Positions 6,961 to 15,472 of a stretch of 30,285 bases of DNA are shown one piece after another. Made by a program: the position numbers and the translations under genes. Numbering within the stretch: the stretch's first letter is position 1; each line of letters begins with the position of its first letter. Source of the stretch: a virus; IMG/VR virus record IMGVR_UViG_3300025082_000044, positions 1-30,285 of that record; one strand, 5' to 3'. A model generated the notes under the pieces. It was not told the DNA's origin, searched no databases, and saw nothing but the letters and a program-made list of their open reading frames with translations.

Positions 6961-8856
6961 ATGGCAGACGACATCATCAAGACGGCGCTGGAGCAGTTTC
7001 GTGAATCCCAGGACGGTTCTGACTATAACCGCGTGGCGGCGCAGGATGACATCCGGTTTGCCCGCATGTCCGACCAGTGGCCGAGGAAGGTCCGCGAACA
7101 GCGCGTTGAGGAGGGCCGTCCCTGCCTCACGATCAACAAATTGCCGTCATTTATCCGCCAGGTCGTCAACGACGCCCGACAAAATAAGCCGGGGATCGGT
7201 GTGCATCCAGTTGACAGCGGCGCCGACGTTGCCACGGCGGAGGTGATCGGCGGGCTGGTGCGTTCCATCGAGCGTGGCTCGAACGCGGAAATCGCTTACG
7301 ACACCGCCATTGATCATGCGGTTACGGGCGGCTTTGGGTTCTTCCGTATCGGCATCGACTACGCCCATGACGATACATTTGACATGGAGTGCCAGATCCA
7401 GCGGGTGCCGAACCCGCTCATGGTGCATTGGGACATCAGTTCAACGGAGTTCGATGCGTCGGATTGGGCGTATGCCTTCGTTTCGGATTTCTTGTCCGAG
7501 GACCAGTTTCGCGCGCGATACCCGAAGGCTGATCCTGTTTCTTGGGAGGGCGGGCTGAACGAGGATGCGGTGAACTGGACGGAAGAGTCCAAGCTGCGGC
7601 TGGCTGAATACTGGCTGCGCACCGAGGAATCACGCAATCTGATCATGTTGTCGAATGGCGACACCGTGCGCGAGGACATGCTGCCGAAGATGGCGGCTGA
7701 GTTCTTCGCCGCCGGTGCGTTCGAGCTGGGCGGCATGGTGGACGATGAGCAGCTGGTCCGCAATTTTCTGAGCGCCGCCGGGTTGCAACAAAGGGCGATC
7801 CGCGAGGTGCGGGCGCACAAGGTCAAGCGCCGCATCATCAATGGCCAGGAAGTCTTGGAGGAAGAAGACTGGCCCGGCTCCGCGATCCCCATTTGCCCCG
7901 TCTGGGGCGACGAGGTCATCATTGATGGCAAACGCCATTTTCTTTCGATGATCCGAGACGCCAAAGACCCGCAGACGATGTTTAATTTCTGGCGTTCGGC
8001 CACCACGGAATTGGTGGCCTTAGCACCCCGCGCCCCGTGGTTAATCGAGGAAGGCGCGATCCCGAAGGGCCAGCAGGGCGTGTGGCAGACGGCCAACACG
8101 CGGTCCCACGCTTATCTGCCATACGCCAAGGGCCATAACATGCCGAAACGGGAGACGTTCGCCGGGGTGCCGGCCGGCGCACTACAAGAATCGTTGAATG
8201 CAAACGATGACATGAAATCCATCCTGGGAATCTACGACGCCTCTCTCGGCGCTCGGTCGAATGAAACCAGCGGCAGGGCGATCTTGGCCCGACAGCGGGA
8301 GTCGGACGTTTCCAACTTCCATTTCATCGACAACTTGAACCGTGCCATCAGATACGCCGGCAGGTGCCTGGTTGATATCATCCCGGCTGTTTATTCAACC
8401 CGCTCAAGCATTCGGATTCTAGGCGAGGACATGAAGGACAAGGTTGCCCGATTGGCCGGGGAGAACCCCGATGCCGAGGGCGGTCTGTACAACCTCGCCG
8501 TGGGAAAATATGACGTGACGGTCCGAAGCGGACCCTCGTATTCGACGCAGCGCGAGGAAACCCGTGAGACTCTGATCGAGATAATGCGTGCTGTCCCGGA
8601 TGCCGCCGCACTGCTTGGCGATGTGTTGCTCGATCATATGGATTTCGTCGGGGCGGACAAGGTGTCCAAGCGGTTGCAATTGCTGCTGCCGCTACAGATA
8701 CAGCAGGCTGAGGGCATCGCCCCGCCGCCACAGACACAGCAGGCGGGGGGCATCGCCCCGCCGCAACCGATGCCGGCTGAACCCGGCATGCCAGGACCAG
8801 CCCCGCAAAATGCGGGGCTTTTTGGTGGAGGTCCAGACGAAGAAGCGCCGCTGTGA
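6961..8856 (+). CDS. P22-type portal protein
   Basis: 631 residues from ATG 6961, after AGGAA; an ATG at 6928 lies inside the inverted repeat and is not preferred. It forms the dodecameric ring through which DNA enters and leaves. Typical P22-like portal blocks: YNRVAAQDDIRFARMSDQWP, EGRPCLTINKLPSFIRQVVND, then VTGGFGFFRIGIDY, FDASDWAYAF and SGRAILARQRESDVSNFHF. Somewhat shorter than P22 gp1 (about 725). The C-terminus is Pro/Gln/Gly-rich with a 12-residue tandem repeat (QQAxGIAPP). An intrinsic terminator is embedded in its last codons and the stop codon sits in the loop of a perfect hairpin. Confidence 0.9.
   Translation: MADDIIKTALEQFRESQDGSDYNRVAAQDDIRFARMSDQWPRKVREQRVEEGRPCLTINKLPSFIRQVVNDARQNKPGIGVHPVDSGADVATAEVIGGLVRSIERGSNAEIAYDTAIDHAVTGGFGFFRIGIDYAHDDTFDMECQIQRVPNPLMVHWDISSTEFDASDWAYAFVSDFLSEDQFRARYPKADPVSWEGGLNEDAVNWTEESKLRLAEYWLRTEESRNLIMLSNGDTVREDMLPKMAAEFFAAGAFELGGMVDDEQLVRNFLSAAGLQQRAIREVRAHKVKRRIINGQEVLEEEDWPGSAIPICPVWGDEVIIDGKRHFLSMIRDAKDPQTMFNFWRSATTELVALAPRAPWLIEEGAIPKGQQGVWQTANTRSHAYLPYAKGHNMPKRETFAGVPAGALQESLNANDDMKSILGIYDASLGARSNETSGRAILARQRESDVSNFHFIDNLNRAIRYAGRCLVDIIPAVYSTRSSIRILGEDMKDKVARLAGENPDAEGGLYNLAVGKYDVTVRSGPSYSTQREETRETLIEIMRAVPDAAALLGDVLLDHMDFVGADKVSKRLQLLLPLQIQQAEGIAPPPQTQQAGGIAPPQPMPAEPGMPGPAPQNAGLFGGGPDEEAPL
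8695..8766 (+). repeat. 36-bp tandem repeat in portal 3' end
   Basis: Two adjacent in-frame units (8695-8730 and 8731-8766) encode QIQQAEGIAPPP and QTQQAGGIAPPQ. They expand the disordered Pro/Gln tail of the portal. Confidence 0.85.
8799..8823 (+). terminator. Intrinsic terminator inside the portal coding region
   Basis: Perfect 9-bp stem AGCCCCGCA / TGCGGGGCT with an AAA loop, running straight into TTTTT (8819-8823). It lies 33 bases before the portal stop codon. A second perfect hairpin (ATGCCGG/CCGGCAT, 8770-8789) is immediately upstream. Partial termination here would lower scaffold and coat transcription relative to portal unless antiterminated. Confidence 0.75.
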
Positions 8857-8864
8857 AGCGGCGC
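8845..8864 (+). promoter_or_regulatory. GNRA-capped hairpin over the portal stop codon
   Basis: GCGCCGCT gtga AGCGGCGC is a perfect 8-bp stem with a GUGA (GNRA) tetraloop, the loop containing the portal TGA. No T run follows, so mRNA processing, stability or translational control is more likely than termination. A similar loop and the same downstream leader occur before the coat gene. Confidence 0.6.
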
Positions 8865-8886
8865 GACCCCTTAGAAGGAAAACACA

Positions 8887-9816
8887 ATGGATGAATCAAC
8901 CGCCCCTGCGGGGGGAGTTGAAGCCGAGCCGCTGACCGAGGAAGCCGAAGCACCTGCGAAGGAGGTGGAGGAAAAGCCGGAAGGCGAAGCCCCTGGAAAA
9001 GCCGAGGACAACGAAGAGTCCGAGGGCGAAGATGGGGAAGACACCGACGAAGAGATTGAGGAAATAGAATTTAACTTCGGCGGGAATCAGCTGCGGGTGC
9101 CGAAAGACGCGATTCCAGAAGAACTTGCCAGCAAGGTTGACGAGTTTACCAGAGGAACGTGGTCCGACTATACCCGCAAATCCCAGGAGGTCGCTGAGAA
9201 GACGAAGCAGGTTGAAGCGCGGGAAAGCGCAGTCAACATGCTCTCGACCATGCACGGCGAGGCCCTGGACAGCTATTCGCAAGGCTTGCGTTTACGCGAC
9301 GACATACAGCAGCTCAGTGGAATCGACATCGGCGCACTCTGGCAGTCCGACCCGGACCAGGCCCGGCGCGTTTCGGATGCGATATCACAAAAGCAGGCGG
9401 AGTTCTCGAATGTCGTCGCCCGTGTGCAGCAGCAAGAGCAGGCCCTCGGCCAAGCGCAGAACGAGGAATCCGCAAAACGCATTGCTGCGGGCAAGGTGCA
9501 GATCGAGCAACGCATAAGGGGCTTTGAGGCCAAGGCGCCGGAAGTGATCGACTACGTCACCAAAAATTACGGCATAGACACCAAGAGCGCCGAAAATTGG
9601 GGGGCGAATCCTGCCGGGGCCATAATGGCGTACAAAGCCATGTTGTATGATCGAATGCAGGCCAAGGCCAAACCGAAGGCCACGAAACCGAGTGCGCCGA
9701 ATCCCGTCAAGCCCTTGAAGGGCAAGGGCGGCAAATCATCCAAGAATCCTGACGATATGACGACGGACGAATGGGTGAATTGGCGTGAAAATCAAATACG
9801 GAGGAAATCGGCCTAG
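8887..9816 (+). CDS. Scaffolding protein
   Basis: 309 residues, starting at ATG after AAGGAA. The N-terminal 60 residues are very acidic (runs of Glu/Asp), residues about 95-215 are predicted coiled coil (KSQEVAEKTKQVEARESAV, QQQEQALGQAQNEESAK), and the C-terminus is strongly basic (KAKPKATKPS, KGKGGKSSK). A charged helical protein between portal and coat with a basic tail that can bind coat matches phage scaffold proteins, which direct prohead assembly and then leave. Assignment relies on position and composition; sequence identity between scaffolds is usually poor. Confidence 0.8.
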   Translation: MDESTAPAGGVEAEPLTEEAEAPAKEVEEKPEGEAPGKAEDNEESEGEDGEDTDEEIEEIEFNFGGNQLRVPKDAIPEELASKVDEFTRGTWSDYTRKSQEVAEKTKQVEARESAVNMLSTMHGEALDSYSQGLRLRDDIQQLSGIDIGALWQSDPDQARRVSDAISQKQAEFSNVVARVQQQEQALGQAQNEESAKRIAAGKVQIEQRIRGFEAKAPEVIDYVTKNYGIDTKSAENWGANPAGAIMAYKAMLYDRMQAKAKPKATKPSAPNPVKPLKGKGGKSSKNPDDMTTDEWVNWRENQIRRKSA

Positions 9817-9825
9817 CAGCCACCA

Positions 9826-9839
9826 GCGTCGTGAGACGC
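9826..9839 (+). promoter_or_regulatory. GNRA-capped hairpin before coat gene
   Basis: GCGTC gtga GACGC, five pairs with the same GUGA tetraloop as 8845-8864, followed by CCCTTAGATGGAAACAG and the coat ATG. The leader of the scaffold gene has the matching CCCTTAGAAGGAAAACA. The two leaders look duplicated. Confidence 0.55.
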
Positions 9840-9867
9840 CGGCCCTCCCTTAGATGGAAACAGAACA

Positions 9868-11076
9868 ATGGCGAATACCATTCTGACTCCGACTGCGGTT
9901 ACGCGGGAATCCCTGCGTATTCTGCATCAAAAGCTGAACTTCGTCGGCACTATCAATCGTCAATACGACGATTCCTATGCCGTTGAGGGCGCAAAAATCG
10001 GCGACAGCCTGAAAATTCGGCTGCCGAACGAGTACACCGTCCGCACGGGCGCCACGTTGAACGCCCAGGACATTTCAGAAACCAGCGTCACCTTGCAGGT
10101 TGCCACGCAAAAAGGCGTGGACGTGAATTTCACTTCCAAGGAACTCACGATGGACCTGGACGGCTTCTCGAAACGCATTCTTGAGCCGGCCATGTCGGTT
10201 CTGGCTGCCAACATCGAGTCGGACGCAATGGTCATGTACAAAGACGTCTGGAACGAGGTTTCGGATGTTGGCGCGGCCGGCACTTTCGCAGACGTTTTGA
10301 ACGTCAAGAAAAAGCTGACCGACAGCCTGGCCCCGTTGGGTGATCGCACCTTCAATCTCGACACTCAGTCGAGCGTGGACATCATCACCGACACCAAGAG
10401 TCTGTTTCAGGATTCCGGCCAGATTGCCAAGCAGTATAAAGAAGGCAAGCTGGGCCGGGTTGCTGGGTTCGACTTCTACGAAAACACCCTCTGGCCGACC
10501 CACACCACGGGGTCGGATGATGGCACCGGCGACCACAAGGTCAACGGCGCCAACCAGACGGGCGCTTCCATCACGCACGACTCGGCAGGTTCCGGCACCC
10601 TGCTTACGGGTGACGTTATCAGCTTTGCCGGCTGCAACCGCGTCCATCCAGAGACCAAGGCTGATACGGGTATCCTGATGAAGTTCGTCGTGACTTCGGA
10701 CATGACGGCGACCGCTACGACGGTCGCCATTAGTCCGTCGATTGTCACTTCCGGCGCGACGCAGAACGTGTCTGCTTCCCCGACCACAACGGGGGCAATC
10801 TGGAAGCGGGAATCCGATGACAGCACGGCCATCGGGGCTTCGGCTGACTACCTCATCGGCATGGCTTACCACAAGGACGCTTTTGCGTTCGCCACCGCCG
10901 ATCTTCTCAAGCCGAGTGGCGTTGACTTCTGCGCCCGTGAGGTCATGGACGGTATCTCAATGCGGATCGTCCGCGACTACGACATCAACAATGACAAGCT
11001 GCCTTGCCGTATCGACGTTTTGTATGGCTACAAGACGCTACGCGCTCCGTTGGCTTGTCGCCTGGGGCTTAACTAG
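9868..11076 (+). CDS. Major capsid (coat) protein, P22 gp5-like
   Basis: 402 residues, close to P22 coat (430). The start MANTILTPTAVTRESLRILH, then FVGTINRQYDD, IGDSLKIRLPNEYTVRTG and VDVNFTSKELTMDLDGF, is the characteristic beginning of P22-type coat proteins with the HK97 fold. The central insertion (about 205-315, Thr/Ser/Gly-rich) would correspond to an added domain. It follows the scaffold in the expected order. Expression is probably the highest in the operon; hairpins before it and after it (11100-11127) could stabilise or separate its message. Confidence 0.93.
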   Translation: MANTILTPTAVTRESLRILHQKLNFVGTINRQYDDSYAVEGAKIGDSLKIRLPNEYTVRTGATLNAQDISETSVTLQVATQKGVDVNFTSKELTMDLDGFSKRILEPAMSVLAANIESDAMVMYKDVWNEVSDVGAAGTFADVLNVKKKLTDSLAPLGDRTFNLDTQSSVDIITDTKSLFQDSGQIAKQYKEGKLGRVAGFDFYENTLWPTHTTGSDDGTGDHKVNGANQTGASITHDSAGSGTLLTGDVISFAGCNRVHPETKADTGILMKFVVTSDMTATATTVAISPSIVTSGATQNVSASPTTTGAIWKRESDDSTAIGASADYLIGMAYHKDAFAFATADLLKPSGVDFCAREVMDGISMRIVRDYDINNDKLPCRIDVLYGYKTLRAPLACRLGLN

Positions 11077-11099
11077 TCGCTTTGGGTTTAATTGATAAC

Positions 11100-11127
11100 G
11101 AGAGAGGGGCATGAGCGCCCCTTTCTC
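11100..11127 (+). terminator. Hairpin after the coat gene
   Basis: An 11-bp stem (GAGAGAGGGGC with GCCCCTTTCTC, one G-T pair) and six-base loop. Only a weak T tract follows, so it may be a stabilising 3' hairpin or a leaky terminator. Confidence 0.5.
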
Positions 11128-11146
11128 ATTCTGAAGGAGAAGTGAA

Positions 11147-11362
11147 ATGTCTGTCACCTATCTAGGAGACAACAACCCGGACGGAGCTTGCTTTGGTTTG
11201 TCGGCGACGGAAAAGATTGCCTTCTTCGGTGCGACCCCGGTCGTTCAGCAAGCCATGACGGCGGTTGCTACCGTTACGGCGACCACGGCCTTGAACGAAC
11301 TGAAAATCGACCGCGTTATCGCGGCACTGGCGACTCTTGGTCTGACGACCACGGGCGGATAA
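11147..11362 (+). CDS. Small capsid-associated protein (head fibre/decoration-like)
   Basis: 71 residues, ATG after GAAGGAGAAG (strong ribosome site). The sequence has TEKIAFFGATPVVQQAMTAV, a pattern shared by small proteins often annotated as phage head-fibre or decoration proteins, usually encoded next to coat. The C-terminus (ALNELKIDRVIAALATLGL) is helical, compatible with trimer formation. It is isolated between two hairpins, suggesting its message level is tuned separately from coat. The family recall is moderate; whether it decorates the head is inferred. Confidence 0.6.
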   Translation: MSVTYLGDNNPDGACFGLSATEKIAFFGATPVVQQAMTAVATVTATTALNELKIDRVIAALATLGLTTTGG

Positions 11363-11368
11363 CTGACG

Positions 11369-11400
11369 AAGGGGGAGCCTTCGGGTTCCCCCTTTATCTT
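11369..11400 (+). terminator. Intrinsic terminator after the decoration-like gene
   Basis: Stem AAGGGGGA (11369-11376) with TCCCCCTT (11387-11394), inner CC/GG pairs, then TTATCTTT. Read-through would be needed for the glycosyltransferase and tail genes. Confidence 0.65.
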
Positions 11401-11407
11401 TCAATAA

Positions 11408-12679
11408 ATGTCCTATTTATTCCAAGACGTCGGGCCGAAAGCCGCCGGTCAAAAGGTCTGTTTGGCAACTACGGCGTATGACAACCCGGACGCCAGTTAT
11501 ACTTTTTCTATTGGACGCAGCCGCGAGGCGTTAAGCGAGGCCGGCATTCAAACGGCGTATTTCCTGCTGGCCGGCAACTGCCACGTTGATGACGCACGCA
11601 ACACCATCATTCAGGAATTTCTCGCCTCAGACTGCACGGACCTTGTTTTCCTTGACGCGGATGTGTCCTGGAAGCCGAGGCAGCTCGTAAGGCTTTGCCA
11701 AAACGACAAGGATTTAGTGGGTGGTGTTTATCCCTTCCGGCGCGGGGACAAGCGCGGCGACATGCCGGTCAGGATGCTGGCCGGCGCGGAGGTCAAGGAC
11801 GGGCTTCTGGAAGTCGAAGGGCTGCCCACGGGCTTCCTGCGGATAAAAAGACACGTTCTTGAAACACTGGTCAGGGACGTTCCCCACTTCACCAAAAACG
11901 GCGCCCGTGTTCCGATTTTATTCGAGCGCACGTTCGATGGTGTGGACCGCTGGGGCGGGGATTTGAATTTCTGCAACAGGTGGCGGGCCACGGGCGGGAA
12001 AATCTACGCCGATGTTGAGATGCGCCTTGGCCACACGGCAAAGATCATTTTGAACGACAGCCTGGGCGCGGTCATGCGCCGCCGGGCGGGGGTTACGCTC
12101 AAACATATCTGCGACAAAATCAAAGCCGGGCAGGAAACCGTTCACGACATGACGGAGGCCCGCGAATACGTTGGCAACGAGTACGGCGCATTGGAGGATG
12201 TCTTGATGATGTCCGTCAGGCTGGTGCGCCAAGCGACCGGTCCGATTATCGAAACAGGCTCCGGGTTAACAACCGTTCTGATGGCGGCAGCGACCAAGAA
12301 CACCGTTTATTGCCTGGAACACCACGCCCTCCATGCGGCGCAGTTGAAGCAACTAGCGGCAGAAGCAGGAGTAGGAAACATCGGGCTGTGCGAATGCCGG
12401 ATGAAGGACCGCTGGTATGATCCAAACGACATGGACGGCTTGCCGGAACACTTTTCCGTTGGCCTCAACGACGGCCCGCCCCGCACGGTGGGGTCGCGCA
12501 TGGGTTTTTATGAGTATTTTGGAGGGCGCGTGGACACGATCATCGTGGACGACGCGGACGACGCGGCATATGCCGACGAACTGACCATCTGGGCCGATTC
12601 CGAGAACCGAACCATCACGTTTATTGAACCAAGAGCAGCACTGATCCACAAAGGAAACACACATGAAGAGATGCTTTAA
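11408..12679 (+). CDS. Glycosyltransferase / methyltransferase-like fusion
   Basis: 423 residues. Residues about 15-225 form a GT-A glycosyltransferase: HVDDARNTIIQEFL, the metal-binding LVFLDADVSW (DAD at 83-85), GGVYPF, LPTGFLRIKR and WGGDLNFCNRW. Residues about 260-415 look like a Rossmann-fold methyltransferase: PIIETGSGLTT (glycine loop about 282-286), VYCLEHH strand, IGLCEC, and DTIIVDDADD. Phage head operons often carry the first part alone; the fusion is less usual. Substrates are unknown: virion protein or host surface sugar are both possible. The ATG has no strong ribosome site after the terminator at 11369, and the following small gene begins inside its 3' end. Confidence 0.8.
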   Translation: MSYLFQDVGPKAAGQKVCLATTAYDNPDASYTFSIGRSREALSEAGIQTAYFLLAGNCHVDDARNTIIQEFLASDCTDLVFLDADVSWKPRQLVRLCQNDKDLVGGVYPFRRGDKRGDMPVRMLAGAEVKDGLLEVEGLPTGFLRIKRHVLETLVRDVPHFTKNGARVPILFERTFDGVDRWGGDLNFCNRWRATGGKIYADVEMRLGHTAKIILNDSLGAVMRRRAGVTLKHICDKIKAGQETVHDMTEAREYVGNEYGALEDVLMMSVRLVRQATGPIIETGSGLTTVLMAAATKNTVYCLEHHALHAAQLKQLAAEAGVGNIGLCECRMKDRWYDPNDMDGLPEHFSVGLNDGPPRTVGSRMGFYEYFGGRVDTIIVDDADDAAYADELTIWADSENRTITFIEPRAALIHKGNTHEEML

Positions 12680-12869
12680 GGCGCGCGGCCCGGCCGTTGT
12701 TGAAAAGAAGTGGATCGAGGACGGCGGGGACATGCCGGAAGGCTGGTTCGCCACTCCCGCTGATGCGATGGCGAAGTGGAAACCTAAGAAAAAGGCTAGG
12801 AAAAAAACCACGCCGGAACCTGAGCCCGAGAAAGAGTCCAAGTCGCCGCGCGGGCTGAGACCCGCATAG
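12663..12869 (+). CDS. Small basic hypothetical protein
   Basis: 68 residues, overlapping the 3' end of the glycosyltransferase gene by 17 bases. The N-terminus (MKRCFKARGPAVVEKKWIEDGGDMPEGWFATPADA) resembles small phage proteins in which a GW-containing patch precedes a tail. The C-terminus is a run of Lys/Arg then Pro/Glu (KPKKKARKKTTPEPEPEKE), unstructured. A GTG-starting connector gene follows 8 bases later. I do not recognise a function. Confidence 0.6.
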   Translation: MKRCFKARGPAVVEKKWIEDGGDMPEGWFATPADAMAKWKPKKKARKKTTPEPEPEKESKSPRGLRPA

Positions 12870-12877
12870 GTGGGGCC

Positions 12878-13588
12878 GTGACCTTACTCACAATCTGCCA
12901 GAACGCCGCCGACGAAACCAAGGGCCCGCGCCCGGCGTCTGTCCACGGCAATGCAGCACCCGAGGCGCAGGAATTGCTCCGCCTGGCCAACAAGGTCGGG
13001 ACACACCTGATGCGATCCACTGTGTGGCAGGTGTTGCGGGAGGAGAAGACTTTCACGGCGCTAGCCCAGGAAACGCAAACCAGCATCATCCCAGCGGATT
13101 TCGACCGCTTTATCCCAGAGACGTTTTGGGACCGCACGAATGGGGCGCTGGTGACTGGGCCGATTGGACCCGTCGAATGGCAGGGCCTGAAGGCGGCCAG
13201 CTACGCCGGGCGCCCGAAGTTCGCCCATCGTGGCGGTAACATTCTGGCGGTGCCTGCGTTCGACGGCGGGGAAACCCTGGCGTTCGAGTACGTCTCGAAA
13301 AACTGGGTGGACACGAATGGAGACGGCTCGGGGAACGCGAGCGCATGGGCGGCGGACGCCAACACTTCTATCCTTGACGAGGAATTAATGACGCTCGGCG
13401 TTGTGTACGAGTTCCTGGCGGCGAACGGTCTGCCGGTAAACATGGCCGCGTTCGCTTACGAAACCCGCTTTGCGCTGATGATCGAGAACGACCAGCCGAG
13501 CGAGAGCATTCTTGTGGCTGGGGACATATTCGGTGGCGGCAGGCACTTTGGCGGCGCTCCGACCGGCAATGTGCCCGACGCGGTCTAA
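12878..13588 (+). CDS. Head-tail connector / adaptor protein
   Basis: 236 residues from GTG 12878 with AGGTGGGG upstream. The sequence (MTLLTICQNAADE, ELLRLANKVGTHLMRSTVWQVLREEKTFT, FDRFIPETFWDRTNGALVTGPIGPVEWQGLKA, RGGNILAVPAF, LAFEYVSKNW) matches a family found in short-tailed phages between capsid and tail genes, acting as portal-binding adaptor like P22 gp4 or T7 gp11 by position. It would form a ring below the portal and hold packaged DNA. Family recognition is good; equivalence to gp4 is inferred. Confidence 0.75.
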   Translation: MTLLTICQNAADETKGPRPASVHGNAAPEAQELLRLANKVGTHLMRSTVWQVLREEKTFTALAQETQTSIIPADFDRFIPETFWDRTNGALVTGPIGPVEWQGLKAASYAGRPKFAHRGGNILAVPAFDGGETLAFEYVSKNWVDTNGDGSGNASAWAADANTSILDEELMTLGVVYEFLAANGLPVNMAAFAYETRFALMIENDQPSESILVAGDIFGGGRHFGGAPTGNVPDAV

Positions 13589-13604
13589 GTGGAAGGGGTT
13601 GACT

Positions 13605-13961
13605 GTGGGAGAATTAGCTGACCGATTGCTAACGCCGCCTTTTAATGAAGAGGAATTCCAGAAAGGCATTCGCGCGACGGATTGGTACAACGAATACATC
13701 CAGCAGTATGGCGAAGGGCCAGACCTTCGTCCGATGTCTGATGACCCGCGAAAAGGGCCGAATTACGACTATAGGGCCGCCTGGGCAAGAGGTGTCCGAC
13801 CTAACTACAGGGACCCAAATGACGGGCAATTACATTGGGCCAGTTCAGCCGGTGGGCAAATGCTCAAATCAGAGAGTCATCCTACCTTCTGGAAAGAAGG
13901 CTTCATGCGCCGACATGGTGTTAATCCCGACTCACTTGGTTTCGTCGGGGTGAAGAAATGA
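13605..13961 (+). CDS. Conserved phage virion-module protein
   Basis: 118 residues from GTG 13605, with GGAAGGGG eight bases before; TTG 13599 is the alternative, and the longer frame from 13512 lies within the previous gene. The C-terminal part (YDYRAAWARGVRPNYRDPNDGQLHWAS, HPTFWKEGFM) matches small proteins common in podovirus tail modules, all of unknown function. Its stop overlaps the next ATG (ATGA). Confidence 0.65.
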   Translation: MGELADRLLTPPFNEEEFQKGIRATDWYNEYIQQYGEGPDLRPMSDDPRKGPNYDYRAAWARGVRPNYRDPNDGQLHWASSAGGQMLKSESHPTFWKEGFMRRHGVNPDSLGFVGVKK

Positions 13962-15472
13962 AGGCACCTTCCAAGTCGAAATCGCTGCCGCCGCCGGTTG
14001 GTGGCTGGGATACCCGCGAGGCTCTTGCGGACATGCCGATCAAGAATGCGGTGATTTTGGATAATTGGTTTCCATCGACCGACAAGGTGACGTTGCGTCG
14101 GGGGCATTCGTCCCACGCCACCGGGATGAGCGGGACAGTCGAAAGCCTGATCGAATATGTACCTCTGACCGGTTCGGGCAAGCTCTTCGCCGCCAATGCT
14201 GGCAACATATACGACGTATCCAGCGCGGGCGCGGTTGGCGGCGCCGTTGTTTCCGGGCAGACCAACAACCGCTGGCAATATGTCAACATGGGAACAGGCG
14301 GCGGGCAGTTCGTCAGGCTGTTCAACGGCGCCGACACGCCGCAGCTTTACAACGGCTCGGCCTGGGCGACCACGGCCATCACCGGCCCAACAGCCGCGAA
14401 CTTGATCTGGGGCAACCTGCATCAACGCCGGCTGTGGTGCGGGGAGAAGGATAGCCTCTCGGCGTGGTATCTGGGCGTCAACTCTATAAGCGGCGCGGCG
14501 ACCGAGTTTCCTCTTGCCGGCATCGCCTCATTGGGCGGTTACATCATGGCGATGGGGACGTGGACGCGGGACGCGGGCGACGGGCAAGACGACGTAGGGG
14601 TGTTTCTGACTTCCGAGGGCGAGGCGATTGTCTATTCCGGGACGGATCCCTCCGCTGCGGCGACGTGGGGCTTGGTTGGCGTCTTCCGCATCGGCAAGCC
14701 CATAGGCCGCCGATGCATGATAAAGGCCGGCGCTGATCTGGTCATGGTCACCCAGGACGGTTTTGTCACGGCTGCGACAATTCTCAGCGTGGACAGGGCG
14801 CAGACCGAAAGAGTGGCGCTTTCGGCGCAGATCAACAAGGCGGTAAACGATGCGGTGCGGGATTATGGCTCGGTTTTTGGGTGGGAGCCGTACATCTACA
14901 CCAAGGGTACGATGTTGATTTTCAACGTACCCAAGACGACGGTGATCGCTTATCAATACGTGTTCAATACGATCACCGGGGCGCCGTGCCGGTTCACCGG
15001 CGTCAATGCCTACTGCTGGGGCTCGCTGAACGACAACGCCTATTTCGGCGGCGCGGACGGGGTTGTCTATAAATTCGACACCGGGAACAATGACAACGGC
15101 ACCAGCATCAACGGTGACGCATTGCAGGCGTTCAGCTATTTTGGATCGCCTGGGACGAACAAGGCCTTCAAGCTGGTAGAGCCGATTTTCGAGTCTGTGG
15201 CCAACCCAGAAGCGGCGTTGGACCTGAATACGGATTTCCAGATCAAGGCCCCGACAGGCGTGTCCGTGCCGAGTCCGACGGCGGCGGCCAAGTGGGGCGT
15301 GGCCAAGTGGGGCGTCGGTGTTTGGGGCGGCGCCAATCAGATTTATCGTGGCTGGCGGGGTACTCGAGGCATCGGCCGGGCGGCGTCGTTGCGGGTGCGA
15401 GTGAGCACAACTTCGGCTCGACCGTCGTGGGTGGCGTCGAACTTTATTTATGTGTCGGGCGGGCAGATTTGA
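13958..15472 (+). CDS. Tail/DNA-stabilisation protein, beta-propeller type
   Basis: 504 residues. The start (PPPVGGWDTREALADMPIKNAVILDNWFPSTDKVTLRRG) is the hallmark of a widespread podovirus structural family that follows the connector and is often compared to P22 gp10. The body has repeated beta segments (LFAANAGNIYDVSSAG, VRLFNGADTPQLYNGSAW, NAYFGGADGVVYKFDTG) suggesting a propeller. The C-terminus has KWGVAKWGVGVWGG, a short internal duplication. It probably forms part of the tail nozzle below the adaptor. Overlaps both neighbours by 4 bases. Confidence 0.75.
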   Translation: MKAPSKSKSLPPPVGGWDTREALADMPIKNAVILDNWFPSTDKVTLRRGHSSHATGMSGTVESLIEYVPLTGSGKLFAANAGNIYDVSSAGAVGGAVVSGQTNNRWQYVNMGTGGGQFVRLFNGADTPQLYNGSAWATTAITGPTAANLIWGNLHQRRLWCGEKDSLSAWYLGVNSISGAATEFPLAGIASLGGYIMAMGTWTRDAGDGQDDVGVFLTSEGEAIVYSGTDPSAAATWGLVGVFRIGKPIGRRCMIKAGADLVMVTQDGFVTAATILSVDRAQTERVALSAQINKAVNDAVRDYGSVFGWEPYIYTKGTMLIFNVPKTTVIAYQYVFNTITGAPCRFTGVNAYCWGSLNDNAYFGGADGVVYKFDTGNNDNGTSINGDALQAFSYFGSPGTNKAFKLVEPIFESVANPEAALDLNTDFQIKAPTGVSVPSPTAAAKWGVAKWGVGVWGGANQIYRGWRGTRGIGRAASLRVRVSTTSARPSWVASNFIYVSGGQI

